From positions 558,001 to 622,000 of the forward strand of contig NZ_CP061771.1 in assembly GCF_011751885.2 (NCBI RefSeq): a DNA stretch of 64,000 nt, read 5' to 3'. Below the pieces are notes generated by a model. The model worked only from the letters and a program-made list of their open reading frames with translations. It ran no database searches and had not been told where the DNA came from. The DNA comes from Salinibacterium sp. ZJ450. GTDB taxonomy: Bacteria > Actinomycetota > Actinomycetes > Actinomycetales > Microbacteriaceae. Both the position numbers and the translations under genes were made by a program. This document shows, in pieces, positions 1 through 7,494 of the stretch. Position 1 is the stretch's first letter. Each line of letters opens with the position of its first letter.

Positions 1-701
1 GCCTCACGGCTGCTGCTGTCTTGGATCATCCGTGGTCCGCGATCAATAAGCATCCAGGAACTACCGGCGCCCTCAGAAATCAGCTGCAGTGTCGTCTTCG
101 GGTCCAGGCCGAGACGTGTGGCCAGAGCAAGGGCCTCTGCAGCGACCACGACGTGTGAAGTTGCTAAGACCTGGTTAACAACCTTGACGTGCTGCCCGTC
201 GCCGACGCGGGTGCCACAATGTTTGACTGTGCCGGTGTGCGACAGGATCTCCGCAGCGAGCTGAACTTCGAAGGCGGCTCCGGCCGCAAAGATTGTCAGG
301 CCGCCGCTCTCTGCACCCGCGACACCGCCGGTGACTGGGCAGTCCACGACTCCGATGCTGAGGGGTGCCATCACGTGCTGAAAACCGATCACGGCATCGG
401 CGCCGACGGTGCTCATCACGCAAACCAGCTCGATCGCAGTCGACTGCGAGAAGATCTCGCTTGACGCGAGAGATGCGAGGTCTTCTGGGGTGGCGACCAT
501 CACGATTAGCACCTGACACTCTGTTAGCGCTGCGGCGTCTGTGCTGGCGGCGATGCCGGCGTCTTTGGCCATGTCGACTCGACCCTGGGCGATGTCCGCC
601 GCGATTACGCGGTAGCCGCCTTCTAATATCCGTCGAGCCATGGGTAACCCCATGGCGCCGAGTCCGAGGAAGCCCACGCTGGGACGGGTGAGCTGGCTCA
701 T
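1..701 (-). CDS. NAD(P)-dependent beta-hydroxyacid dehydrogenase (3-hydroxyisobutyrate dehydrogenase family), C-terminus cut off by window edge
   Basis: About 233 residues are visible. The N-terminus carries the Rossmann signature GFLGLGAMG (residues 10-18). The family substrate-binding motif DCPVTGG follows at about 120-126, and the catalytic lysine at about K173 lies in GQHVKVVNQ. Members oxidise 3-hydroxyisobutyrate, tartronate semialdehyde partners or similar short beta-hydroxyacids with NAD(P)+ in the cytoplasm. The exact substrate cannot be read from the sequence. The ATG at 701 overlaps the stop of the E1 beta gene by one base (TGATG), so the two are translationally coupled in one leftward operon. 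The 3' end, and any E2 or E3 gene beyond it, lies outside the window. Codon use is less GC-rich than in genes after 7 kb. Confidence 0.85.
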   Translation of the reverse strand, partial: MSQLTRPSVGFLGLGAMGLPMARRILEGGYRVIAADIAQGRVDMAKDAGIAASTDAAALTECQVLIVMVATPEDLASLASSEIFSQSTAIELVCVMSTVGADAVIGFQHVMAPLSIGVVDCPVTGGVAGAESGGLTIFAAGAAFEVQLAAEILSHTGTVKHCGTRVGDGQHVKVVNQVLATSHVVVAAEALALATRLGLDPKTTLQLISEGAGSSWMLIDRGPRMIQDSSSRE

Positions 702-1720
702 CAGTTCCTCGCAGTGAGTTCGGCGTCGATGTTGATTGCTCGCATTCTTTGAACCGTTTCGACGATCTCGTGCACCTGCGGAACAATCGCTGCTTCCAGC
801 GCGGCGCTGTATGGCACCGGAGTCCGCGCCGCACCCAGCCGTGCTGGTGCGTTGTCGAGGTGCTGCCAGCACTCCGTGGCTGCGCGGGCGATAATCTCCG
901 CGCCCCATCCGAAGTCCTGAACAGCTTCGTGCACAACGACGAGGTTGCGGGTTTTCTGGATTGACCGGCGCACGGCTTCAAAGTCGAGCGGGTGCAAGGT
1001 CCGCGGATCTACGATTTCGGCTTCGATCCCTTGCGCCGAGAGCTCATTCGCCGCCTCGTGGCACCAGCGCAATGCGCGTTGAGTTGCGACGAGCGTTACA
1101 TGTTGCCCCGGACGGGCGATGCGGGCGACGCCGAAGGGGATCGCCGCACCAGAGACCGGGCCTTTGTCGAAATAGAGATCCTTGTGCTCAAGGAAGATCG
1201 TCGGGTTCGGGCTGGCGATCGCGCTGCGCAGCAAACCGTACGCGTCGTCCGGGGTTGCCGGAACGGCGACCTCTAGCCCCGGAATGTGTGCGAAAAGGGT
1301 TTCGAGCGACTGCGAGTGCTGCGCTGCCTTGCCGATGCCAGAGCCGCCGTTAGTGCGTACCACAAGTGGGACTTTGAACTGGCCACCGAACATGTAGCGA
1401 GCTTTCGCGGCCTGGTTGATGAGCGCATCGAGGCCGAGGAGGGTGAAGTCGGAGTACATGATCTCGACGATGGTGGGTGTGCCGGTCATGGCCGCTCCGA
1501 CACCGGCGGCGAGAATGACTTCCTCGCTGATGGGAGTGTCGCGGACGCGGCTACGCCCGAACGAGGACGCCAGCTTCCTGGTGACGCCGTATATACCCCC
1601 GCCGGTGCCCCACGTGGTGATGTCTTCGCCCATAATAAGGAGACGCGGGTCTTCGCTGAACGCATCGTGGAGAGCGAGGTTCAGCGACCGCCAAGTGGTC
1701 AGATTTTGGTTGGCCATCAT
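701..1720 (-). CDS. ThDP-dependent alpha-ketoacid/acetoin dehydrogenase E1, beta subunit
   Basis: 339 residues. With the alpha subunit it forms the E1 heterotetramer that decarboxylates a 2-oxo acid (or cleaves acetoin) and passes the acyl group to a lipoyl arm. Visible hallmarks are the ThDP-contacting GED near residues 31-33, DTPISE near 61-66 and a C-terminal transketolase-type domain ending in the VHEAVQDFGWGAEI region. Two adjacent ATGs (1720 and 1717) are possible starts. The first overlaps the alpha-subunit stop (ATGA), so coupling is expected. An open frame continues further upstream, but it only runs antisense-like through the alpha gene and is not part of this protein. Pyruvate/branched-chain E1 and acetoin dehydrogenase (AcoB) cannot be separated here. 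Confidence 0.9.
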   Translation of the reverse strand: MMANQNLTTWRSLNLALHDAFSEDPRLLIMGEDITTWGTGGGIYGVTRKLASSFGRSRVRDTPISEEVILAAGVGAAMTGTPTIVEIMYSDFTLLGLDALINQAAKARYMFGGQFKVPLVVRTNGGSGIGKAAQHSQSLETLFAHIPGLEVAVPATPDDAYGLLRSAIASPNPTIFLEHKDLYFDKGPVSGAAIPFGVARIARPGQHVTLVATQRALRWCHEAANELSAQGIEAEIVDPRTLHPLDFEAVRRSIQKTRNLVVVHEAVQDFGWGAEIIARAATECWQHLDNAPARLGAARTPVPYSAALEAAIVPQVHEIVETVQRMRAINIDAELTARN

Positions 1721-2709
1721 GCGCTCGCTTCTACGTCGGTAAATGCTGTGCCGACCGCGGGAAACGGTGAGGCATCGGCGAACGCGTATGCGGCGTCGAC
1801 GGCGCGCACCGCGTCCTGATGAATTTGTTCGAGTTCGGCGTCGTCGAGGACGGCACCGTCGATGAGTCGCTTGGTGAGCCGCGCGATTGGGTCGCGGGCA
1901 TGTGCGGCTTCGACAGCTTCCCGAGTCCGATAGATCTCGGTGTCGTCTGCCATGTGACCGAGGTAGCGGTAGGTGTCGGCGACGAGGAAGGTCGGTCCGT
2001 TTCCTGCCCGTGCCGCGCTGATTGCTGCCGCTGCAGCGTCGCTCACCGCGGCGACGTCCATTCCGTCGACGTCGTACGACGGCACCCCGTACGCTTCGCC
2101 TCGCTTCGATACCATCGGCTGGGCGATCATCTCGTCGAAGGTAGCCGACTGCGCGAAGTGGTTGTTCTCGCAAATGAAGATCACCGGAAGTCGCCAGATG
2201 GCTGCGAGGTTAAAGGCTTCAGCGAGCACCCCCTGATTGCTGGCACCATCCCCGAAGTAGGCGACCGCGACGTCCCCGGATTCAGCGAGCTGTGCCGAGA
2301 GGGCGGCACCGACGGCCAGGCCGATCCCGGCTCCGACGATGCCGTTGGTGCCGAGGATGCCGAGCTCTGCGGACGCAATGTGCATGGATCCGCCTTTGCC
2401 TCCGCAATACCCATCGCGGCGCCCAAAGATCTCAGCCAGCGTTCGCCCGAGGTCCGCGCCCTTCGCGATGCAGTGTGCGTGACCGCGATGGTTGCTGGCA
2501 ATCGAGTCTGTCGCAGTCAGGTGCTGCGAGACGCCCACCGCGATGGCTTCCATCCCTACCGACGGATGCGTCGATCCGCGGATCAGCCCCTGTTTCGCGT
2601 AGGCGGGCAATCTCGATTCGAACTCACGGATCGTGATCATTTCGGCCAGCGACTCTCGCCCTTGGCGGGCGAGATCAAACGTGGGAGCTGCCGCTGATGT
2701 GTCAATCAC
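1717..2709 (-). CDS. ThDP-dependent alpha-ketoacid/acetoin dehydrogenase E1, alpha subunit
   Basis: 330 residues, the normal size for AcoA/PdhA-type subunits. The ThDP motif is complete, starting with GDG at residues 153-155 and ending with NN at 182-183. Flanking blocks such as HRGHAHCIAKG (about 74-84) and GKGGSMH (104-110) are typical of acetoin and branched-chain E1 alpha. The GTG start at 2709 sits in a GTGA overlap with the stop of the lipoyl-protein gene upstream, and the gene itself overlaps the beta subunit downstream. The order is therefore carrier, E1 alpha, E1 beta, dehydrogenase. It is likely controlled by the divergent GntR regulator. The substrate is unknown. Confidence 0.9.
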   Translation of the reverse strand: MIDTSAAAPTFDLARQGRESLAEMITIREFESRLPAYAKQGLIRGSTHPSVGMEAIAVGVSQHLTATDSIASNHRGHAHCIAKGADLGRTLAEIFGRRDGYCGGKGGSMHIASAELGILGTNGIVGAGIGLAVGAALSAQLAESGDVAVAYFGDGASNQGVLAEAFNLAAIWRLPVIFICENNHFAQSATFDEMIAQPMVSKRGEAYGVPSYDVDGMDVAAVSDAAAAAISAARAGNGPTFLVADTYRYLGHMADDTEIYRTREAVEAAHARDPIARLTKRLIDGAVLDDAELEQIHQDAVRAVDAAYAFADASPFPAVGTAFTDVEASA

Positions 2710-2933
2710 GCGATGCTCGCGATGGTGGCTCCGAGCTCGAACACATCACCCGAATCGACAAGGAGTGTGATCTTTCCCGCCGATGGCGCTTCAATGTCCA
2801 GCATGACTTTGGCGGTCTCGATCTGAGCAATTGCTTGTCCAGCTGTCACCTGATCGCCGTCGGCGACGAGCCACTCGGTGAGGTCTCCCTCCGTTTCCTC
2901 GCCCAGGACATCCTTGGTGATCATCACATCCAT
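2706..2933 (-). CDS. Stand-alone lipoyl-domain carrier protein
   Basis: 75 residues, essentially one biotinyl/lipoyl hammerhead domain. The modification motif is IETAKVMLDIEAP with the acceptor lysine at K42. The ETAK context is that of lipoyl domains; biotin carriers show (A/V)MKM. In most E2 proteins this domain is fused to a peripheral-subunit-binding domain and an acyltransferase domain, both absent here. The start at 2933 is chosen because AAGGAG lies just upstream with good spacing; the longer open frame to 2984 has no such site. It is the first gene of the E1 operon and overlaps E1 alpha (GTGA). It presumably acts as a swinging-arm substrate for the E1; the partner acyltransferase is not in view. 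Confidence 0.85.
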   Translation of the reverse strand: MDVMITKDVLGEETEGDLTEWLVADGDQVTAGQAIAQIETAKVMLDIEAPSAGKITLLVDSGDVFELGATIASIA

Positions 2934-2981
2934 GTCGTACTCCTTCTTCCACGGCTTCATCGCTTGGTATTTGAATGGTAA

Positions 2982-3000
2982 CACTTGGTAGTACCGAGTT
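2982..3000. promoter_or_regulatory. Candidate operator for the divergent FadR/GntR regulator
   Basis: A 19-bp imperfect palindrome centred on 2991: left arm CACTTGGTA, right arm TACCGAGTT, 7 of 9 arm positions paired. The core TTGGTnnnACC matches the general TGGTnnnACCA form of FadR-subfamily GntR operators. It lies between the start of the lipoyl gene (2933) and the gntR start (3064), where it could control both. The regulator-site link is inferred. Confidence 0.5.
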
Positions 3001-3063
3001 CAATCCACGCCAACCAAGTGCGTCCGGGTCTTCTACGATAGAAGGACGTTCAAGGGAGGACGC

Positions 3064-3765
3064 ATGACTGACGCATTGCTCAGCGCATTGCTGCGACTCA
3101 TAGAAGAAGTCGGGCCTGGGGGTCGCATTCCGCCCGAGCGCGAGTTGGCGGAGCTGGTTGGTGCGTCCCGGACCGCCATTCGGAGCCGCCTGCGGGAACT
3201 AGAGAGCGCCGGTGCTCTTGAGCGTCGCGGCTCTGCGGGGACCTTCGCGCGCACGATGGCCCCAAGCGACGTCGCTCAAGCCTTGCGGCTGGGCTTGTCC
3301 GCTTCCCCGCTCGGTGGCGGCGAAGCTTTTCAGACAATACGCGTGGCGCTAGAACGGCAGGCCGCCAAAGGGGCGGCCGAAAGTGCAAGCCCGGTGCCCA
3401 TCGCATATGCGGAAGAGGCCGTCCTGCGGATGGAATCGACGACGGACCCGGACGAGTTGTATGAAGCCGATCTGGCGTTCCACCGCAGCCTGTTTCACGC
3501 GTCCGGGGACGACGCGCTGATTTTCTTCTCCGAGGCGATTGGTGACTTGCTCAAAGCGTCGGTGACGGCGCGGCGTCAACGCATGCTCGCCCTAGCGACC
3601 GACATCGACGAGATGCGAGCTTTGCATCGCGTCATTTTAGACGCTGTGAAGTCCCGCGACCCGGTCGCGGCGATGGCGGCGATGGACCGGCACTTCGAGC
3701 ACATCGACTCCCTCACCGCCACTGAGAACGTGCCCACGCCACAGTCGGTGGATACGACGGCTTGA
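3064..3765 (+). CDS. FadR-subfamily GntR transcriptional regulator
   Basis: 233 residues. An N-terminal winged helix-turn-helix (about residues 14-62, with the RIPPERELAELVGASRTAIR block typical of GntR proteins) is followed by an all-helical FCD ligand-binding domain (about 85-220). FCD regulators bind organic acids, often with a metal, and usually repress neighbouring catabolic genes. The ATG at 3064 follows GGGAGG at good distance. The gene diverges from the lipoyl/E1 operon and is followed, in the same direction, by the symporter and hydrolase. Two FadR-like half-site pairs flank it (2982-3000 and 3791-3804), consistent with control of both arms. Confidence 0.88.
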   Translation: MTDALLSALLRLIEEVGPGGRIPPERELAELVGASRTAIRSRLRELESAGALERRGSAGTFARTMAPSDVAQALRLGLSASPLGGGEAFQTIRVALERQAAKGAAESASPVPIAYAEEAVLRMESTTDPDELYEADLAFHRSLFHASGDDALIFFSEAIGDLLKASVTARRQRMLALATDIDEMRALHRVILDAVKSRDPVAAMAAMDRHFEHIDSLTATENVPTPQSVDTTA

Positions 3766-3790
3766 CTTTCTGGTACCTCCAAGCCACAAT

Positions 3791-3804
3791 TTGGTCCTAC
3801 CTAA
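3791..3804. promoter_or_regulatory. Second TTGGTnnnACC operator candidate, upstream of the symporter
   Basis: TTGGTCCTACCTAA repeats the TTGGTnnnACC core of the site at 2982-3000. It lies in the 58-bp gap between the gntR stop and the symporter start (3824). Arm symmetry outside the core is weaker than at the first site. A nearby GGTACC (about 3774) may add to it. Two copies in the only two control regions of this cluster make a shared operator plausible. Confidence 0.4.
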
Positions 3805-3823
3805 CAACGCCGTAGGAGGACCC

Positions 3824-5173
3824 ATGCCTGTCACCCCAGAGAAAACAATGACCGCGCCACCGTTGGACGTCCAACGGCAAGCGCCCCGCCGCGTGCTGCT
3901 GGCAGGCACCATCGGCAATACGTTGGAGTTCTACGACTTCATTGTTTATGGCGCGATCGCCGCCCTCGTCTTCGGTCCTCTGTTCTTCCCGGACGCCTCG
4001 CCCTTCGCTGGAACGCTGCTAGCCCTGTCGACGTTCGCCGCAGGTTTCCTCGCGCGCCCTGTGGGAGCGCTCATCTTCGGTGCGCTCGGCGACCGGATAG
4101 GGCGCAAACGCACGTTGACGCTGACTCTCATGCTGATGGGCGTCTCGACGGTGTTGATTGGGTGTCTTCCGACCTTCGATCAGGTCGGTGTGCTCGCGCC
4201 GCTGGCGCTCGTTATCCTGCGCATCATTCAGGGCGCCGCGATTGGCGGCGAGTGGGGCGGTGCCGTGATCTTCCTCGGAGAGCACGCCGGAACGGCGCGC
4301 CGCGGCCGAGCGACAAGCTTCGCGCAACTGGGATCGCCCGCCGGCACGCTGCTTGCCAACGCGGTTGTGCTGATCCTCATCAGCATGACCACGGACGAGC
4401 AGTTCCTTGCGTGGGGTTGGCGAATCCCATTCCTGCTCAGCGCGCTCCTGGTTGCAGTCGGCATCTACACCCGCTTAAAGGTGGAGGAGACGCCAGTGTT
4501 CAAGGCCATCAGCGACGAAGCGCGCCAGCACAAGATCCCCGTCGTTGATCTACTCCAATCCAGCTGGCGCAGACTACTGCTGGCACTGGGCATTACCGTC
4601 ATCATCTTCGCCTCGTACTACACGTTCACAACCGTGGCACTCGCGCACCTCCGCCTGGCGGGGATGCCGTCGGAGGTCGGCCTCTACGGCACCGTGATCG
4701 GCTCGGCGATTGGCCTTCCCGTAATTCTCCTGGTCGGCCCGGCTTCCGACCGCTTCGGCAGGAAACCCGTCTTCCTCTCCTCCTTAGCGCTCATCGCAGT
4801 CCTCTCGCCGTTCTTCTTCACGATGCTCGACTCAGGGAACTTCGCCGCCGGCGTGACCGCTGTGGCTCTCGGCATGATCGCCTGGTGCGTCGGATACGGC
4901 GTTTACGGCGCGTGGCTCACTGAGTTGTTCCCCGCTCGAGTCAGGTACACCGGCGTCTCGCTGTCGTACCAGGTGATCGGAGCACTCGCAGGAACCCTGC
5001 CGGTCATCGCGCTCGGACTGTCTGGGGAAGGGACCAACACGACACCAATCATGCTGATCCTTCTGGGCGCAGTGCTCGTCTCGCTCGTTGCTGCCGTCAT
5101 CGCCCCAGAGACAAGCGGGCGGAAGGTACTCGCCAAGCAATCGCAGGATGCCTCCATTGGGGGTGCCGCATGA
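3824..5173 (+). CDS. MFS metabolite:H+ symporter (MHS family)
   Basis: 449 residues from the ATG at 3824, which follows GTAGGAGGA; a longer frame from 3791 would run through the operator candidate and lacks a ribosome site. About 12 membrane segments are evident. The first helix carries GNTLEFYDFIVYG, the usual opening of the MHS group (KgtP, ProP, ShiA), and GDRIGRKRTL is the loop 2-3 MFS signature. The family co-imports organic acids or zwitterions with protons at the cytoplasmic membrane. Position after gntR and opposite the E1 operon suggests it brings in the substrate of this pathway. It is coupled to the next gene by an ATGA overlap. Confidence 0.88.
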   Translation: MPVTPEKTMTAPPLDVQRQAPRRVLLAGTIGNTLEFYDFIVYGAIAALVFGPLFFPDASPFAGTLLALSTFAAGFLARPVGALIFGALGDRIGRKRTLTLTLMLMGVSTVLIGCLPTFDQVGVLAPLALVILRIIQGAAIGGEWGGAVIFLGEHAGTARRGRATSFAQLGSPAGTLLANAVVLILISMTTDEQFLAWGWRIPFLLSALLVAVGIYTRLKVEETPVFKAISDEARQHKIPVVDLLQSSWRRLLLALGITVIIFASYYTFTTVALAHLRLAGMPSEVGLYGTVIGSAIGLPVILLVGPASDRFGRKPVFLSSLALIAVLSPFFFTMLDSGNFAAGVTAVALGMIAWCVGYGVYGAWLTELFPARVRYTGVSLSYQVIGALAGTLPVIALGLSGEGTNTTPIMLILLGAVLVSLVAAVIAPETSGRKVLAKQSQDASIGGAA

Positions 5174-6027
5174 GCATCGAGTCCACGAAGTCCCCCGCCG
5201 GCATACATTACTTGCGCGCCGGTGACGGGGAGGCGGTACTGCTCCTTCACGGTTGGCCACAGACTAGTCACTGTTGGCGCCGCGTCATCCCCGCGCTGCA
5301 AGAAAGCCACACAGTCGTTGCTCCGGACCTGCGAGGTTTGGGACAGAGTAAGGACCCGGGCACGGGATACGACAAGCGTTCCATCGCAAACGATCTGGTC
5401 TCGTTCATGCAAGACGACCTCGGCATCGAGCGCTTCCACGTGGTCGGCCACGACTGGGGCGGCGTCGTCGCTTACTTGCTCGCCGCATATCATCCAGAGG
5501 CGGTGGCGACCCTGGCCGTCGTGGACGTGGCGGTGCCGAGCGCGGCCGTACCGCTCATGAGCCAAGGTGGGCGCCGATGGCACCACCCGTTCCACCAGAC
5601 CCCTGAGTTGCCAGAAGCGCTCGTCACCGGTCGTGAGTCCGTCTACCTTGGCTGGTTCTTTGACAATTATGGCGCGACCCCGGCCGCGATCTGCGAGGAA
5701 GATCGCGCAGAATACGTGCGCTGGTACCGCGACCCCAGCGTCCTCCGAGCTGGCTTCGGATATTACCGCGCCTTCGAGCAAGATAGGGCCGATGCCTCAG
5801 CAGCCCCGCCGATTTCGATGCCCGTGCTCGCAGTCGGAGGTGCCGGTGGGTGGGGGCGCGCCCACGAGGTCGCCGACTCGCTACGTCCGCTCGTCGATGG
5901 CGAAGTGCATGAACACATCTGTCAAAAAGCGGGCCATTGGATCCCGGAAGAGCAGCCCGCTGAGCTCGCGGAGGTGGTCATGAAGCACTTCGGCCGCACA
6001 TCGTCCAAGGCGCATGTGCGCAGCTGA
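5170..6027 (+). CDS. Alpha/beta-fold hydrolase (epoxide hydrolase / haloacid dehalogenase-like group)
   Basis: 285 residues. The oxyanion-hole motif HGWP is at residues 27-30. The nucleophile elbow GHDWGG (93-98) has aspartate D95, not serine. A C-terminal histidine sits in KAGHWIPEEQP. An Asp nucleophile with HGWPQT is characteristic of epoxide hydrolases, haloalkane dehalogenases and fluoroacetate dehalogenases, which form an alkyl-enzyme ester. The W after the nucleophile favours the epoxide hydrolase/haloalkane group over fluoroacetate dehalogenases, which usually have R there. The ATGA overlap with the symporter implies co-expression, so it probably acts on an imported compound. Substrate is unknown. 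Confidence 0.8.
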   Translation: MSIESTKSPAGIHYLRAGDGEAVLLLHGWPQTSHCWRRVIPALQESHTVVAPDLRGLGQSKDPGTGYDKRSIANDLVSFMQDDLGIERFHVVGHDWGGVVAYLLAAYHPEAVATLAVVDVAVPSAAVPLMSQGGRRWHHPFHQTPELPEALVTGRESVYLGWFFDNYGATPAAICEEDRAEYVRWYRDPSVLRAGFGYYRAFEQDRADASAAPPISMPVLAVGGAGGWGRAHEVADSLRPLVDGEVHEHICQKAGHWIPEEQPAELAEVVMKHFGRTSSKAHVRS

Positions 6028-6071
6028 TCAGTGGCATCGCCTACCTCGCCGATTCGGCGCCGTAGATTCAC

Positions 6072-6105
6072 CCCCTGCTGACGTCCTCGAGGTCGTCGGC
6101 AGGGG
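6072..6105 (+). terminator. Possible terminator hairpin after the hydrolase gene
   Basis: CCCCTGC (6072-6078) pairs with GCAGGGG (6099-6105), with partial pairing inside (GAC/GTC). There is no U-tract after it, so it may be an inefficient or factor-assisted terminator. It marks the end of the low-GC cluster. Confidence 0.4.
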
Positions 6106-6113
6106 TGAAAGGG

Positions 6114-6401
6114 CTAGACCGCCGCGCGAAACAGTACGGCCGCGCGGTCGAGAGCATCTGGAATATCCGCCTCGGCGGTGACCGAGGACCCTCGTCCGTT
6201 CAGCATCCGGCTCGTTCGTTCAGCGTCCCCGAATCGGGTTAGGCCGACGGTCAGCATTCTGTCCAACATGCGAAACAGATCGCGCCCACGCCCACTCGGT
6301 CTTCCGCCTAGTGTCGCATTCGACGCCGGACCCGCGGTGGGGTCTGCATAGCCAGTGCCATGACCCGTGCAGACGTATGCACAGTTGACGCTACCGTCGA
6401 C
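6114..6401 (-). pseudogene. Open-frame fragment of unknown gene, no start codon
   Basis: On the minus strand a frame stays open from after a TGA at 6402-6404 to a TAG at 6114-6116, about 95 codons, with no convincing ATG/GTG near its beginning. The translation has a small CxxxC...GTGYADPTAGPASN stretch followed by an amphipathic helical tail ending in FRAAV. It looks protein-like, and I have a loose impression of similarity to short phage- or accessory-encoded proteins, but I do not recognise a family. It overlaps other fragments in a region that seems to be a recombination scar. Treat it as a gene remnant of unknown function. Confidence 0.3.
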
Positions 6402-6425
6402 TCATGGTTGCTCGACGCGCATGAA

Positions 6426-6600
6426 GTTTTACCGGGTCTGTCAAAATAGCGCGTGGAGACGATGGAACTGTCTGGGTGGCCCTCACCGACTTTCGGACGG
6501 GATCTGCTCCCGACATCCGGCTCTTCCTCAACGAAGGTGCGCTGATCAAGAACCCCAACAACGCGTGGACGACCGATGTGGGAGCCAGTCATGAACTCGC
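6426..6600 (+). pseudogene. Fragment of a DM13-domain gene (truncated at both ends)
   Basis: Directly after an in-frame TGA (about 6423-6425) the frame reads SFTGSVKIARGDDG, then TVWVALTDFRTGSAPDIRLF, then LNEGALIKNPN. This matches the first half of a DM13 (electron-transfer DM13) domain: the F-x-G opening, the gly-rich turn, the L-x-DF-x-T-x-x-x-PD core and the L(N/S) strand. After about residue 50 the conserved LGxLKG...Y end of DM13 is missing and the frame drifts into unrelated sequence. No signal peptide or start codon precedes it. DM13 proteins are normally exported lipoproteins. This copy is a non-functional relic. Confidence 0.5.
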
Positions 6601-6903
6601 GGGTTCGGCTCGGCTCCACTCGGACAGCACGGCACGGAGAGGCAACGTTTTGTGCGGACTTCTCTCTCGAACCACGACCTGCAGGTGGCACGTACTGGAG
6701 ACGCGCGCTGAGCTGAGCCTGCCCCTTAATGAGTGCCGTTCAGGGTCCGGCCCTCGGGCATATCCTCCTCGGAGACGGTCGTCCAGCGATACCGCTCGGC
6801 CTCCAAGGCTCATCTATCTCGGCAAAGGCTCAAATTGATCGTCTCCTGACAACACCTGTGGATAATCCGCGCGCCGAGGCGCGGCTGTGGATAGCGTGTC
6901 CCC
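6601..6903. other. Gene-free stretch between the DM13 relic and the next CDS
   Basis: No frame here has convincing codon bias or a recognisable product on either strand. It contains TGTGGATAA at 6857-6865 and TGTGGATAG at 6886-6894, matching or nearly matching the DnaA-box consensus. GC rises to the window's usual level towards 6904. Confidence 0.4.
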
Positions 6904-7494
6904 ATGCGGTGGGAGAACCTCTTCGACGACCTTGAGAGCCAGCTCGAGCAGGGGCTCAGCGCCGAGGAAGTCGACCTCCGCGCCGAGGAGGAGCGGCTGC
7001 GGCTCGGCCGGCTCGTCCTGCGCGACCGGCTTATCGCGCTGCACGCGGTGGGATCCGACATCCAGTTGGTGCTCGCCAACGACCGCCACCTTGTGATCCG
7101 GCCCATTGCGTTTGGCCGCGACTGGATGTCTGGCACGCTCGTTGAGCAGACCCGGCGTCACCCGCAGTGCATTCTGCCGATCGCGGCGATCGCCGCGCTC
7201 ATCCTGCCCCGCGACCTGGTGGCTGCGAGCATCGAGATGACAGGCTCAGCCGATGACCGCACGCCGAAACTGTCGGAACGGCTGGGGCTGCCGTTCGTGC
7301 TGCGCGACCTGTGCCGGCGGCGCAGCAGCGTGCAGATCACCACCAGGCTGGCTGCCCATCACGGCACGATCGACCGGGTGGGCCGCGACCACCTCGACCT
7401 GGCGGTGCACGCGACGAATGACGCCCGGCGGGAATCCGCGGTCACCCAGTACCGGGTGGTGCCGTTCGACCAGGTGCTATTGCTGCAGATGTGA
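6904..7494 (+). CDS. Conserved actinobacterial protein of unknown function
   Basis: 196 residues, no membrane segment. The N-terminal 40 residues are acidic and helical (LFDDLESQLEQGLSAEEVDL, then EE-rich). A small beta-rich middle (DIQLVLANDRHLVIRPIAFG) and a C-terminal part ending in VTQYRVVPFDQVLLLQM follow. I recall similar proteins next to HTH/excisionase-like and SAF genes in Microbacteriaceae, but no function is assigned. Strong G/C third positions mark it as resident DNA, unlike the island before it. Its 3' end overlaps the convergent HTH gene by 18 bp. Confidence 0.75.
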   Translation: MRWENLFDDLESQLEQGLSAEEVDLRAEEERLRLGRLVLRDRLIALHAVGSDIQLVLANDRHLVIRPIAFGRDWMSGTLVEQTRRHPQCILPIAAIAALILPRDLVAASIEMTGSADDRTPKLSERLGLPFVLRDLCRRRSSVQITTRLAAHHGTIDRVGRDHLDLAVHATNDARRESAVTQYRVVPFDQVLLLQM

